The position numbers and the translations under genes were made by a program. From Aurantiochytrium sp. KH105 (lineage: Eukaryota > Sar > Bigyra > Thraustochytrida > Thraustochytriidae), in assembly GCA_003116975.1 (NCBI GenBank), contig BGKB01000016.1, positions 127,127 through 191,126 of the forward strand: DNA of 64,000 bases, written 5' to 3'. The notes under the pieces were generated by a model. It had not been told where the DNA came from, did no database searches, and saw only the letters and a program-made list of their open reading frames with translations. Positions within the stretch are counted from its first letter, which is position 1; every line of letters begins with the position of its first letter. This document shows positions 9,144-19,181 of this stretch, piece by piece.

Positions 9144-10146
9144 CGTCGCTTCCTGCGCGCTCCGGCAAAGATTGTCGTTTGTTCAACACCCCGAGCTGTC
9201 AATGAAGGGGTCGCCGCATCGAAGATTTACTTGACCAACTTTTTTTAGTGATTGGATCGAGCGACAAATTTGGATGAGCAACAGCCCGCGCACGAGTTCG
9301 CAAAGCTCCCTAATCACAGAAAAGAGAGGATGTCCACCGAGCGTATATTGACGCGTTGCAAGCGGTATCTTCTCTGCGAATCACAGTACAACAGCAACAT
9401 CCTTTTTTCTTTTTCTTTTTTCATGGTTTGCTTCTTCTTTTGTATATTTTTTCTCGAGTCCGTCACGCGAATTCTCGAACGACAGGTCTACAAGCAGCAA
9501 GATCATGTCGCTAAAGTGAGCAAGTCGGCTATCAAAATGGTTGGCGGTCAACATGCTTTTCTTGTAAGTGTTTGCATGTGAATGATAGTAATTGCTGTTG
9601 CATCAACCATCCCGTTGCAGCGAGCGACACCGACTCGTTCTTGCACCAGAGCAATCTTGCGATTGCATAGATACAAAAGTTCTCTTGTCGCAAAAAAAAA
9701 AAAAGGAATTCCTCCACACGCTGATCTTCACAAGCTGATCAGCATGACGAGCAGCTTCACCACGAGTCAACCTAAAGCTGTCACTTTCGTTCTCCACTAC
9801 ATCTTTTTGCAATCTCTTCTTACGGCTTGCGCAAAGTCGAGGCCTACACAAAAGTCGATCCCCTGGCAATACCACGTGCTGCAAACGATACGCGCTCGTG
9901 ACCCAGAAACCCGCGACCGTCATTTTCTTTGTCAACGGCACCAATCATAGTACACACCTTTAACCTGGGCGAGTACACACCTTTCTTGCTAACTTTCGTC
10001 GAATGGATGTTTTGTTTGCTTTGGAGTCCATTTGTCCAGGTCCGCGGCATGCCGGGAAATGATGGATCGGTGGATCGATGGATCGATGGATCGATCGCTG
10101 GATTGGTTGTGAAGCGTAGCTGCAACGAAGCAAAGCGGCGTCAGCC
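9144..10146. other. Intergenic between two divergent genes; short tandem repeats
   Basis: About 1 kb of AT-rich promoter-like sequence with T-rich tracts (9400-9450), an A12 run (about 9691) and a GGATCGAT tandem repeat (about 10064-10094) just before the kinase start. A 109-codon frame at 9252-9581 has biased, low-complexity composition and no recognisable features, so I do not call it a gene. Confidence 0.5.
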
Positions 10147-13100
10147 ATGGCGACCAAGACCATGGACCAGCTCTTTGAGGTGTATGACGTGATCGGCACG
10201 GGCGCCTTTGCGAACGTGCGGCGCGTTCGTCGCAAGGAGGATGGTCGCCTTCTCGTGCTCAAAACATTACGCGCGCGCGTTGACGCTCTTTCCGATGAAG
10301 AGCGTCGCGACATGATCAACGAGGTGGACTTGCTGTCCGAGCTCAATCATCCCAATGTCATACAATACTTTGGCAGCTTTGTGGAGAATAGCAATCAACA
10401 CATTGTCATGGAGTACGCGGCAGGCGGTGCGCTCGTCAGCGTACTCAATCAAGCACGTGGCCCACTACCCGAAGATCAAATCTGGGAATGGTTTTCGCAA
10501 ATGTGCATTGCCTTGCGCTACGTGCACAATTGCAACATTCTTCACCGTGATATCAAACCACAAAATATTCTGCTTTGGGGACCAAGGGGTCGCGTTGTCA
10601 AGCTCGCAGACTTTGGCATCGCCAAGGTCTTGTCCAACTCCTCGCCCGCTGGTGCGCAGCTCGTTGGCACGCCATACTACCTGGCACCAGAAATTTGCTC
10701 TGGTGGGGTGTACACGCAAAAAAGCGACGTCTGGGCCCTTGCTTGTGTGCTTTACGAGATGCTCTCCCTCAGCAAACCATTTCAGTCACCAAATCTTCCG
10801 CAGCTTGCGCTGCAAATCATTCGCGAGCCACATCAGCCGCTCAATAGCATAGCCCTTCGAACGTATTCAGATGCGATACGCGACCTCACTGATCTGATGC
10901 TCCAAAAGGACTCTGACGATCGACCCGACATGCATCAGCTCTGCGCCATTCCCGTCGTACGTCATAAAATGCAGTTGTGGGACGCCATTCGCGACACGCT
11001 CATCCAAACAGAGGCCCGAGAGGTCCAACAAGAGGCTGACTCTTATATCTTGTCAAGAAGGGAGAACATGCACAACGAGCAAGGAGCGGGCCCGAGTGCC
11101 AGTGATTCCAGCCAAGCCTACGCTTGCGCGGCCCCAAATGCAAGGGGTCAAGGCTCCGCTGCGCAAGCCGTCACGTCACCATGCACGGGCTCCACAAGTG
11201 CATCAGAGACCACAGATCCTTCAGGGCCTTCATCCGGAACACCTTCTTTGCCCTCCGAAGCCCGCGCGGGAAGTAGCAGCAACAATGTCTTGTTGAAATG
11301 CTCCATCGACACCAGCGGTCCCGAGTCTGCACTTGCCACGACGTTTACCTCGCCGACCAATAGCTCAAGGAGCGGGTCACCGCGCCGCATCAATCGGAAT
11401 GTGCAAAAAATGTCTGTGCTTGAGCAAAATGCAGTCTTTCGTCGAAATAGCGGAGGAGCAAGTGCAGCTGCAAGTGCTGGAGATGCTCTCTCCCCCCGAT
11501 CGCATGCTGAGCCCGATGGCGGCGGTGCGCAATGTGTGAGAACCTTTTTCAGCACCGGCAGCCCACGTGCTGCGCCGGGTCCTGGTCAGCTTGGAACGCT
11601 CAGTCTCGGAGGCAGTTTCTCGCGATTTCGGTCTTCGACGGGAATCGGATCCGGCCTTAACGAGTCACGGGATTCTGGCATGTCCTTTTCCTCCATGTCA
11701 GACTCAGAGGCACGCATCATCATGTCGTTGTTCATTCGTGATGGCGTTCGCGTCTTCCGCTGGGGTAGTGGTCAGCGCCGCCCCAAGTTAGACGAGCGCA
11801 TCTACCTCGCTAGCATGCAGCACAACGAGTGGGTTAATGTCGAGTCGATTGCTTGCACTAGATTCGAAGAGGAAGAATCGGAAACACACCACACCCTCGT
11901 CCTCACCGAGGATGGACAAGTGCTCAGCCTGGGATGCAATAGCTCTGGGCAACTGGGCATTAGCCCTTCGTCCCTAGATATTGCTGCATTGCGCCAGCTG
12001 CGCCACATTCGTTACTTCTCAGACCGTTCCATTTGCATCGCGAGCGTCGCGTGCGGCTCTGCATTCTCAGCTGCAGTCTCTCGCGATGGCAAAGTGTATA
12101 TGTGGGGCGATTTGAGCGATCTTGGTGATCACAGTGAGCTCGAACTCAAATTCGAGGCCTGCGGAGACCTTGCGCAGGACTCCGTCTTTGCAGAGGGCAT
12201 GTCCGAAGCGTCTTCCTTGGTGAGCGAGGTGAATGACGGACTGCGATATGGTTTCCAGTCTTCGCGGTCAAAGGCGGCACTCACAGTGGATACTGGTTCA
12301 AATCGCAGTCGCATGTCGCTGCTCAGCAGCGACGATGAAGGAAGTGTTCGTCGCGGGCCCTCCGCCTCGTCACTTGGTATGTCTTTGCTCAATGTGTCGT
12401 CCAGGAGCAAGACGGGCAGTTCCTTTTTCGCGGAAGGGAATTTGGGCGAGGACGGGTTGGAAGAAGACTACGTTCGCAGAGGGCGGTCAACATCGACGCT
12501 AAGTGTCTCATCTTTCAATCTTGCTACTAGCACAGCGAATGGAAATGTGTCGAAGCGCATGCTGCAAACTGATGAAGACACCGAAGACTCTGTTTCCCGA
12601 GGACCCTCTGCCTCGACTTTGGGCATGGCATCTCTCAACGTATCCAGCCGAGCATCGAATCTGAAGGCAGCGATGCCAAGATCCTCTCAGCTCGGGCAAA
12701 TGGACAGCCTGTCCCCGGAACGAACGAACGACGGTAGCGATACGCATCAAGACGAGGCAGGATCCGCGAGTCCACCGCAAGGGTGGCCAGCTTGGGCCAA
12801 GGAACAATTCTACAGGAATCAGTCCAAACCACCTGGTGAAAATCCATTTCGAAGTCCGCGTCACGGGGATGCAGAAACACCGCTCTTCTTTGGCAATTCA
12901 ATGTCTTTGTCCACGACTTCCTCGTCTTTTGCTAGTACGGCCGGTATCTCCGATGACAAGCGTAAGATTCAAGTACAGGACAGCTTCAGCGACCAAGGCT
13001 TTCTCATCGAGGAGGTTGAGGAGGACGACGAGGACGAGGAGGCGGAGGCCGACACGGAAGAGGAAGAAGAGGAAAAACTTCCAGAGCCTCATTCTGCACC

Positions 13101-14688
13101 GCTCGGAATTGTGCGCAACTTGACGCAGAGTCTACGCAACATGGGCAAAAGCCCTCGCAACCGACTTGCATCAGCAGCAACAACAACGTCCGCACCCGAG
13201 CGATGGCGAGGACTCTTTCGTCCAAATTCTTTCTCCTCAATTCTCTCCAAATCTTCTCGTTCCCTCTTGCGGCGCCGGAGCAGCTCCTCGTCGATGGCAT
13301 CGCAAAATTCTAGCGCCGCCGATGTGGAGCAAAAAGAACACAATGTCGACGACGAACATCAGGAGTCCACGCCGCCATTGGAGCCTATCCGTGTTGGCAA
13401 GCGAGTGCACTTGGTGAGCAAACAACTTGCGGATTGTGGCGTTGTACGTTTCATGGGCCGCACGAGCTTTGCTCGCGGCATATGGGTCGGTATTGAGCTT
13501 GACGAACCGATGGGCAAAAATGATGGCACGGTCAAGGGAAAACGCTATTTTACATGCGCTGAGAGCCATGGCGTCTTCGTGCAACCGCAAAATGTTCTGG
13601 TTGTTGCAAGATCGGGTGAGGTCCCTGCGTGGGAGCTGTTCCAGCACCCAAAGGAAAGTCGCTCACAACCAAATAGAGCCGCAAGCCGCCGCGGGTCATC
13701 GCGTTCGTACGGAAATGGGCAGAGTGGAGTCGAGGAAGATTATGATGCAGCTGCAGACGGACAATCGACCTTTGACCCGCTGAACCAATCATCGAGGTCG
13801 AGTCGGAGCGGAGAAGAGAGCACAGCTAATCAAGTGCTCACGACACTTTCTCTTTCCAGCGCGGAGGACGTAACTGTGCGGCGCACACAGTCCAATGAGG
13901 ACTCGCAGTATGTCGTCGAAGATCACGTCATGAGCCCAGATGGTACCGTGACCGAGCCGCGCTGGGTTCACGCATTGTCAACATCCTTTGCCATTGAAGT
14001 GGCGTGCGGAACCAACTTTGCATGCGTCTTGACGCGTGAGGGAAGGCTATTTACGTGGGGTCAAAATGACTTTGGTCAGCTTGGACTTGGCCACGACGAT
14101 GAACAAGCCCATCCCACCATGGTTGATCTCGGTGCCGAGAGCGTCGTGAAAAGTATGGCGGTTGGAGAAGCTCACGTTCTCGTCATTACGGGATCAAACA
14201 ATCTGTATGCCTGGGGCCGGGGATGCGAAGGCCAGCTTGGATTAGATCGAGAAATCTACGATGAACCCAATGCAGATCCCTCTCTCGTCGACGCCTTTCC
14301 CGGCAAAGCGTTGAGCATTGCTGCTGGCCGCTATCACAGCGCGGGCGTCACGGACGACGGCGAGGTGTACACCTGGGGCGAGGGCGATAGCGGTCAGCTT
14401 GGTCTTGGAGACCTCGCGTCGCAACGCGTGCCCACTCTTGTTACAAGTCTCGGTCGAAATGGTGCCGACGTAAAGGTTGTTCAAGTTACGTGTGGGGCAG
14501 CACACACGGTGGCGCTGACGGAAACGCGAGCAGTCTATGTCTGGGGCAACGATCAACGTGGTGCAAACCCCAAGATCTTGCCTCAAAACGTTGATGCTCT
14601 GTCGGGTTCTTCCGTTCGCGATTTGTGTTGCGGAAGCTTCGAAACGTATGCTCTATGCCGCTTAGAGAATCCTCAGGATGGACTATAG
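10147..14688 (+). CDS. NEK-type protein kinase with split RCC1 propeller and CAP-Gly domain
   Basis: A 1513-aa protein. Residues 13-275 are a complete Ser/Thr kinase: GTGAFANVRRV, Lys in LLVLKTLRA (about 38), LHRDIKPQNIL (about 132), LADFGIAKV (about 153) and GTPYYLAPE, closest in style to NEK kinases. Three RCC1-type blades lie at about 530-660 (VFRWGSG, LSLGCNSSGQLGI, KVYMWGDLSDLG) and four more at about 1270-1513 (WGQNDFGQLGLG, WGRGCEGQLGLD, WGEGDSGQLGLG, VYVWGNDQRG). Together these make the seven blades of one propeller. Between them are ~600 Ser/Glu-rich residues carrying a CAP-Gly domain (about 1083-1155; GVVRFMGRTSFARGIWVGIE). NEK8/NEK9 combine kinase and RCC1 in cilia and mitosis; CAP-Gly adds probable microtubule binding. 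The linker has three copies of an RRGPSAS(S/T)LG unit. Confidence 0.9.
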   Translation: MATKTMDQLFEVYDVIGTGAFANVRRVRRKEDGRLLVLKTLRARVDALSDEERRDMINEVDLLSELNHPNVIQYFGSFVENSNQHIVMEYAAGGALVSVLNQARGPLPEDQIWEWFSQMCIALRYVHNCNILHRDIKPQNILLWGPRGRVVKLADFGIAKVLSNSSPAGAQLVGTPYYLAPEICSGGVYTQKSDVWALACVLYEMLSLSKPFQSPNLPQLALQIIREPHQPLNSIALRTYSDAIRDLTDLMLQKDSDDRPDMHQLCAIPVVRHKMQLWDAIRDTLIQTEAREVQQEADSYILSRRENMHNEQGAGPSASDSSQAYACAAPNARGQGSAAQAVTSPCTGSTSASETTDPSGPSSGTPSLPSEARAGSSSNNVLLKCSIDTSGPESALATTFTSPTNSSRSGSPRRINRNVQKMSVLEQNAVFRRNSGGASAAASAGDALSPRSHAEPDGGGAQCVRTFFSTGSPRAAPGPGQLGTLSLGGSFSRFRSSTGIGSGLNESRDSGMSFSSMSDSEARIIMSLFIRDGVRVFRWGSGQRRPKLDERIYLASMQHNEWVNVESIACTRFEEEESETHHTLVLTEDGQVLSLGCNSSGQLGISPSSLDIAALRQLRHIRYFSDRSICIASVACGSAFSAAVSRDGKVYMWGDLSDLGDHSELELKFEACGDLAQDSVFAEGMSEASSLVSEVNDGLRYGFQSSRSKAALTVDTGSNRSRMSLLSSDDEGSVRRGPSASSLGMSLLNVSSRSKTGSSFFAEGNLGEDGLEEDYVRRGRSTSTLSVSSFNLATSTANGNVSKRMLQTDEDTEDSVSRGPSASTLGMASLNVSSRASNLKAAMPRSSQLGQMDSLSPERTNDGSDTHQDEAGSASPPQGWPAWAKEQFYRNQSKPPGENPFRSPRHGDAETPLFFGNSMSLSTTSSSFASTAGISDDKRKIQVQDSFSDQGFLIEEVEEDDEDEEAEADTEEEEEEKLPEPHSAPLGIVRNLTQSLRNMGKSPRNRLASAATTTSAPERWRGLFRPNSFSSILSKSSRSLLRRRSSSSSMASQNSSAADVEQKEHNVDDEHQESTPPLEPIRVGKRVHLVSKQLADCGVVRFMGRTSFARGIWVGIELDEPMGKNDGTVKGKRYFTCAESHGVFVQPQNVLVVARSGEVPAWELFQHPKESRSQPNRAASRRGSSRSYGNGQSGVEEDYDAAADGQSTFDPLNQSSRSSRSGEESTANQVLTTLSLSSAEDVTVRRTQSNEDSQYVVEDHVMSPDGTVTEPRWVHALSTSFAIEVACGTNFACVLTREGRLFTWGQNDFGQLGLGHDDEQAHPTMVDLGAESVVKSMAVGEAHVLVITGSNNLYAWGRGCEGQLGLDREIYDEPNADPSLVDAFPGKALSIAAGRYHSAGVTDDGEVYTWGEGDSGQLGLGDLASQRVPTLVTSLGRNGADVKVVQVTCGAAHTVALTETRAVYVWGNDQRGANPKILPQNVDALSGSSVRDLCCGSFETYALCRLENPQDGL

Positions 14689-15045
14689 TCCAACCGTAGT
14701 AACCTACAAGCTTTATTTTTGCTAAGAATGCGAATCCTTCAATCGTCTTGGTCCATGTAGCGGTGGCGCGAGAGCTCGTTGATGCTGCCTTCAGTGAACG
14801 ACTAATGAAAAGTTTCGGAGAAAAGCTTACAGGGAGCTCATTCGTCTCGAAACATTCGTAAAGACCCCGTGCTGCACAGAACATTTTTTTAAGAATTGAG
14901 AGTTGAAAGCAGCGTAATGAAGGCTGGCTGGCAAGCTAGCTGTTCAGATGGATAGATGAATGATTGAATGGATGGTTGATAAGGATACATATACGAAGCA
15001 CAGATGACTCTTGCGATTTGTGTTCATTCATCATTTCGAGGAAAA
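14689..15045. other. Intergenic between convergent genes
   Basis: A 357-bp spacer between the convergent kinase and DUS2 genes. It is AT-rich with degenerate GATGGATAGATGAATG repeats at about 14945-14985. It presumably holds both 3' ends; nothing coding is seen. Confidence 0.5.
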
Positions 15046-16287
15046 TCAAGTCGACTGATTGTGAGTGGTCTGCGCTGATTCGCTTGAGTCATCGCCCAAC
15101 TTGACCCGCTTGGCCGGAGGTCCATCAGTTCCCTCGAGCAGAGTTGCCGAAACGGACGATGCAGACAAGGCAGCAGGAGGTTTCAGGCCTAGCTTCTCCC
15201 ACGTAATGTCATCCTTGATAGGCAAGAGCTTGCTGGACTCCAGACCCATTGCGTCAGCAATGACATTGAGATCCGGTTTAGGGCCCTTGATCGCAGTGCA
15301 CACCGCATCCTTGGGTTTGCGAGGAAGCGTCGTATCGTAGCGAATCATCTGATTGAGCATCCAGATCGTGCTGCGATCGCCCTGTCCCACGAGACGCGCA
15401 ACGCGCGTGTAGTCGCGCATAACATCAAAAATGGGCAATGGTCCCTCTGGCCGAAAGACCGAGGGATTGCCAAGCGCACCTCGTGCAATCATGATGCTCT
15501 TGGCCCCATGGTCCCCACGCAAGGTGTCAATGTCCTTGGCCGTGTAAACGTCGCCGTTGGCCAGCACAGGGACTTGGACAGCATCAACGACGGCGCGAAG
15601 ACGGTCCCAGATGGCCGGTTCGCGCGGCCGATGATGCGTCTCCCGCATGTGGACGCCAATAGCCTGAGCGCCGGCAGCTTCAAGACGACGCACCAACTCT
15701 ACGGTTTTGGCATCATCCTCAAGCAGGCGAATTTTGCACGTCACAGTGACGTTGGGGTCCAAGGTTCGGCGGAGTGCGCGCAGCATGTCCTCGGCAGTCT
15801 CCGGGCTGCGAAGAAGAGCAGCGCCCATGCCGCCCGAAATCGAAAAGTGCTTGGGGCATCCCATATTGATGTCAACGCCAGCGACGTCGCGCTCGTAGAG
15901 CTGCGCGGCGCGCACGACCAGGTCCGGACTGGCGCTGCCGATTTGCAGCACGACGCGTTCGCGTTCGAGGGCGCACGTGGACATGACCGTAGACCTGTCC
16001 TTTTTCCAGACGTACTCCACGAGGCCATTCGGCCCATCCCCGTGCTGTATTCGCTCCGTCTCGACGAGCTTCTTGTCGATGAGCTCCTCCGTGTACACGA
16101 CGTCAGCGCCGTACGCGAGGCAGAGCAGGCGCAGCGGCAGCTTGCAGGCGCGGACCATGGGCGCCAGCGCCTTGCCGCCCTCCCAGTACAGCTTCTGCTG
16201 CGCGCGCAGCATCCTCGGCCCGTCCTCGTCCCTGCGCGTCTCCCCTCGCTCTCCCTCCTCTCGCGCCGCCCCCCCCCTGCTGCCCAT
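15046..16287 (-). CDS. DUS2: tRNA-dihydrouridine(20) synthase, DUS2 family
   Basis: 413 aa from the ATG at 16287; a later ATG at 16212 would also keep the whole enzyme. FMN-dependent TIM-barrel signatures in order: ALAPMVRACKLPLRLLCLAY, ADVVYTEELIDKK, VVLQIGSASPDL, VDINMGCPKHFS (catalytic Cys), GGMGAALLRSPETAEDML, VTCKIRLLEDD, AIGVHMRETHHRPREPA, VPVLANGDVYTAKDID and IARGALGNPSVF. The EELIDKK and MGCPKHFSISGGMGAALL forms are characteristic of eukaryotic DUS2, which reduces U20 of tRNA. The tail is Ser/Thr-rich with a basic PPAKRVKLG patch that could be a nuclear signal. There is no C-terminal double-stranded RNA-binding domain as in human DUS2. The start is 313 bp from the divergent CysRS gene. 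Confidence 0.9.
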   Translation of the reverse strand: MGSRGGAAREEGERGETRRDEDGPRMLRAQQKLYWEGGKALAPMVRACKLPLRLLCLAYGADVVYTEELIDKKLVETERIQHGDGPNGLVEYVWKKDRSTVMSTCALERERVVLQIGSASPDLVVRAAQLYERDVAGVDINMGCPKHFSISGGMGAALLRSPETAEDMLRALRRTLDPNVTVTCKIRLLEDDAKTVELVRRLEAAGAQAIGVHMRETHHRPREPAIWDRLRAVVDAVQVPVLANGDVYTAKDIDTLRGDHGAKSIMIARGALGNPSVFRPEGPLPIFDVMRDYTRVARLVGQGDRSTIWMLNQMIRYDTTLPRKPKDAVCTAIKGPKPDLNVIADAMGLESSKLLPIKDDITWEKLGLKPPAALSASSVSATLLEGTDGPPAKRVKLGDDSSESAQTTHNQST

Positions 16288-16600
16288 CGCGCTCCGTCCC
16301 GCGCGCCTCGGTGCCCTTCTGCCGGTCCTCCCGCGCGAGGTTGGTGGCGCTCGCCGCGAGGACGGAGAGCACGCCGCGGCGCGGAACGAACGGGGCCCCG
16401 GCCGGGACCGTTCCCGGAACGTGCCCCGTCCCGGGGCGCGGGGCTGGCCGCCGTCGACTGCAGGGCAGAGAGCCAAGCAAAGCAAGCACGCCAAGCACGC
16501 CAAGCACGCCAAGCACGCGCGCGAGGAGGTGCACGCGGCGCGCGAGGGGGCGGCGAGGAGGCGCGGAGGGGCAGGGCGCGGCGCGGCGGCAGGGAGGAGG
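16288..16600. promoter_or_regulatory. Divergent promoter region, DUS2 / CysRS
   Basis: A 313-bp very GC-rich spacer between two head-to-head translation genes. Open frames cross it on both strands but encode only Arg/Ala-rich low-complexity sequence. It includes a (GCCAAGCAC)-type tandem repeat at about 16480-16520. A shared bidirectional promoter is inferred from position alone. Confidence 0.45.
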
Positions 16601-19018
16601 ATGAGCACGTCGGGCAGGGGCGAGTTCGGCGAGGCGTTCACGACGGAAAGCGGGACGGGGACCCAGAGGCACCCGTGGAGGGCGCCGCTGCCCGTGGAGG
16701 GCGACCCGCTGGCGGAGGGCAAGCTGCTGGTGAACAACTCGCTGACAGGCCGCAAGGATGTCTTCGTGCCGCTCAGCGGGCGCACGGTGAAGTGGTACAC
16801 GTGTGGACCGACCGTGTACGACAGCGCGCACGTGGGACATGCGCGTTCGTACCTCTCGTTCGATATCCTGCGCCGCATTATGACCGACTACTTTGGGTAC
16901 AATGTCTTGTACCAGGTGAACATCACGGACATTGACGACAAGATCATCCTGCGCGCGCGTCAGAACAAGCTCGTGGATGACCTCAAGGCTGACAAGAGCG
17001 TGGACTTTGGCGCTCTGAGCGCGCTCGCCGACGAGGCTGCGCAGGCGTCCAAGGAGGACCTTTTCGCGAAGCGCGAGAAACTCGAGCAAGAGGTCGCAGA
17101 ATTCGAGAGCGCCAGCAAGAAGCGCGACTTCGAAGAAGCCAAGGAACAGCTCAACATGCACTTGCAAAAGATTGAAGGCTTTGACAAGGAGCTCGAGGCG
17201 ATCGAGGCCGCCAAAGCCAGCGAAACCAAAGATCGCGAGGCCCTCGTCGAGGCTGCACGGGGCGTGCTCTCAAAGAAGCTTGACAAGGAAAAGGGCGCAA
17301 GCATCACGGACCACGATATCTTCAATGCCCATGCGCGTCGCTACGAGCGCGAGTTCATGGAGGATATGGCCGCGCTCGGTATTCGTGAACCGGATGTCCT
17401 CACGCGTGTGACAGAGTACATTCCTCAAATCATTGACTTCATCAAGCGCATTGTGGACAAGGGCATCGGCTACGAGGCCGAAGGGTCCGTGTACCTGAGC
17501 CTCGACGAGTTTCGCAAGGAGCACAACTACCGCAAGCTTGTGCCTGCCAAGGAGGACACGAGTGATGCTCAGCTCGAAGAAAGCGAGGGCGCGCTTGGCG
17601 ACGCAAACGCCCAGGCCAAGCGGAACCGCAACGACTTTGCGCTCTGGAAGGCATCCAAGCCTGGCGAGCCGGCTTGGGACTCCCCTTGGGGCCAAGGTCG
17701 CCCTGGCTGGCACATTGAGTGCTCGGTGATTGCATCGGATATCCTTGGCGAGCATCTCGACTTTCACGCCGGTGGCGAGGATCTCAAGTTCCCGCATCAT
17801 GACAACGAACTTGCACAGTCAGAGGCGTGCTTTGGCTGCCAGCAGTGGTGCTCGTACTTTTTGCACGCCGGGCATCTCAACATCAAGGGTCTGAAGATGT
17901 CCAAGTCGCTCAAGAACTTTATCACGATTCGCGAGGCGCTGGCAACACATACTGCGCGTCAGCTGCGCATTCTCTTTTTGCTGCAGCCTTGGGACAGCCC
18001 GATGGCCTACAGCGACCAAAAGATGGACGACGCTGTAAAGAAAGAGCGCGCTTTCCGCTCCTTCTTTCTCGAGGTTGAGAACCTCACTCGCGGCAAGAAC
18101 TACCTCGACGAGGAGGTCGGCTGGCGGATGGGCGCCACGGATCACGCGTTGGCTGACGCCTTTTTGGCCACGCAAGAGACGGTTCACCGCTCGCTACTCG
18201 ACAACTTTAACACTGTCGAGGCTATGCGCGCCATGATTGACCTTGTGTCCGAATGCAACAAGTACCTCAAGCTCGCCAACCTGCAACCAGCTGTCTTGCT
18301 TCTGGGCCGTATCGCCGTCTACGTGACCCAGATTCTCAAGGTCTTTGGCGTGATCCAGGGCAACGATGGCTTTGGCTTTAGCGGCGCAGCTGCCACGGAC
18401 GCTGGCGCGGCCGAGGGTGCCAGCTCGTCGCAGCAGAGCGGCGAGAAGTTCGCCGAGGTCCTCGTCAGCTTTCGTGAGACGGTCCGCAACGCTGCTCTCA
18501 GTGCCGAGAACAAGTCTGACCCTGCTCTACGCGCCATTTTGCAGGCGTGCGACCAGATTCGCGACGAGACTCTCGTCGACATGGGTCTGCGTCTCGAGGA
18601 CCGCCCCGAAGGAACGAAGTGGAACTTGGAGGACCCCGAGAGCCTGCGTCGCGAGGTGGACCAAAAGCGAGCCAAGGAGGCACAGGAGCGTGTCGACAAG
18701 GCAAAGGGCAAGGTCGACACAAAGGAAAAGGAATTGACAAAGTGGACCACGGCGCTCACGCCTGCAGAGGAGCTTTTGCGTACGTCGGAGTACACGGCCT
18801 GGGACGACCAAGGTGTTCCGACGCAAGCCGCAGGCGCCGAGGGTCCGATTCCGGACTCGCAGCGGAAAAAGTTGAAGAAACTCATGGACAAGCAACGCAA
18901 GCTTAACGCTGACCTGGCAAAGAAGTCGAACGGTGATCCGGACGCCTATTTGGCTGCCATCAGGGCTGACCTCGAGAAGCTCCAGGCAGATCTTGCCAAG
19001 CTCGAAGCTGCCAACTAA
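16601..19018 (+). CDS. Cytosolic cysteinyl-tRNA synthetase
   Basis: 805 aa from the ATG at 16601; the frame extends to 15977 without homology. Class I synthetase signatures: VKWYTCGPTVYDSAHVGHAR (zinc Cys plus HIGH motif, about residues 64-83), NITDIDDKI, WHIECSVIASDILG, DLKFPHHDNELAQSEA and KMSKSLKNF (about 432). A ~100-residue Lys/Glu-rich coiled insertion lies after NITDIDDKI, as in eukaryotic cytosolic enzymes, and the C-terminal ~200 residues are charged and helical. It charges tRNA-Cys with cysteine. There is no obvious organelle targeting signal with this start. If initiation occurred upstream, the Arg-rich extension could in principle target a mitochondrial isoform, but that is speculation. 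Confidence 0.93.
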   Translation: MSTSGRGEFGEAFTTESGTGTQRHPWRAPLPVEGDPLAEGKLLVNNSLTGRKDVFVPLSGRTVKWYTCGPTVYDSAHVGHARSYLSFDILRRIMTDYFGYNVLYQVNITDIDDKIILRARQNKLVDDLKADKSVDFGALSALADEAAQASKEDLFAKREKLEQEVAEFESASKKRDFEEAKEQLNMHLQKIEGFDKELEAIEAAKASETKDREALVEAARGVLSKKLDKEKGASITDHDIFNAHARRYEREFMEDMAALGIREPDVLTRVTEYIPQIIDFIKRIVDKGIGYEAEGSVYLSLDEFRKEHNYRKLVPAKEDTSDAQLEESEGALGDANAQAKRNRNDFALWKASKPGEPAWDSPWGQGRPGWHIECSVIASDILGEHLDFHAGGEDLKFPHHDNELAQSEACFGCQQWCSYFLHAGHLNIKGLKMSKSLKNFITIREALATHTARQLRILFLLQPWDSPMAYSDQKMDDAVKKERAFRSFFLEVENLTRGKNYLDEEVGWRMGATDHALADAFLATQETVHRSLLDNFNTVEAMRAMIDLVSECNKYLKLANLQPAVLLLGRIAVYVTQILKVFGVIQGNDGFGFSGAAATDAGAAEGASSSQQSGEKFAEVLVSFRETVRNAALSAENKSDPALRAILQACDQIRDETLVDMGLRLEDRPEGTKWNLEDPESLRREVDQKRAKEAQERVDKAKGKVDTKEKELTKWTTALTPAEELLRTSEYTAWDDQGVPTQAAGAEGPIPDSQRKKLKKLMDKQRKLNADLAKKSNGDPDAYLAAIRADLEKLQADLAKLEAAN

Positions 19019-19181
19019 GTAAATGATTTTTTCGCCTTATTCACTTTTTCTCTTGCTCTCGTTCTGCCCACGGGTGGGCGAGACAAAGGTATGCAAGTTA
19101 TGCGCACTTGGACAAAGTAGTGTACACAGCAGTTGTTATAATGATCTGCTACAAAGAAGAGCTAGACGAGGAGGCGTGAGC

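Noticed and set aside
9252..9581. 109-codon plus frame before the kinase gene
   Set aside because: AT-rich with a Phe-rich run from a T tract; no feature beyond length.
15508..16935. 475-codon plus-strand frame opposite the DUS2 gene
   Set aside because: It is the antisense shadow of DUS2: composition is Arg/Ala/Gly-rich, and the opposite strand carries all the conserved motifs.
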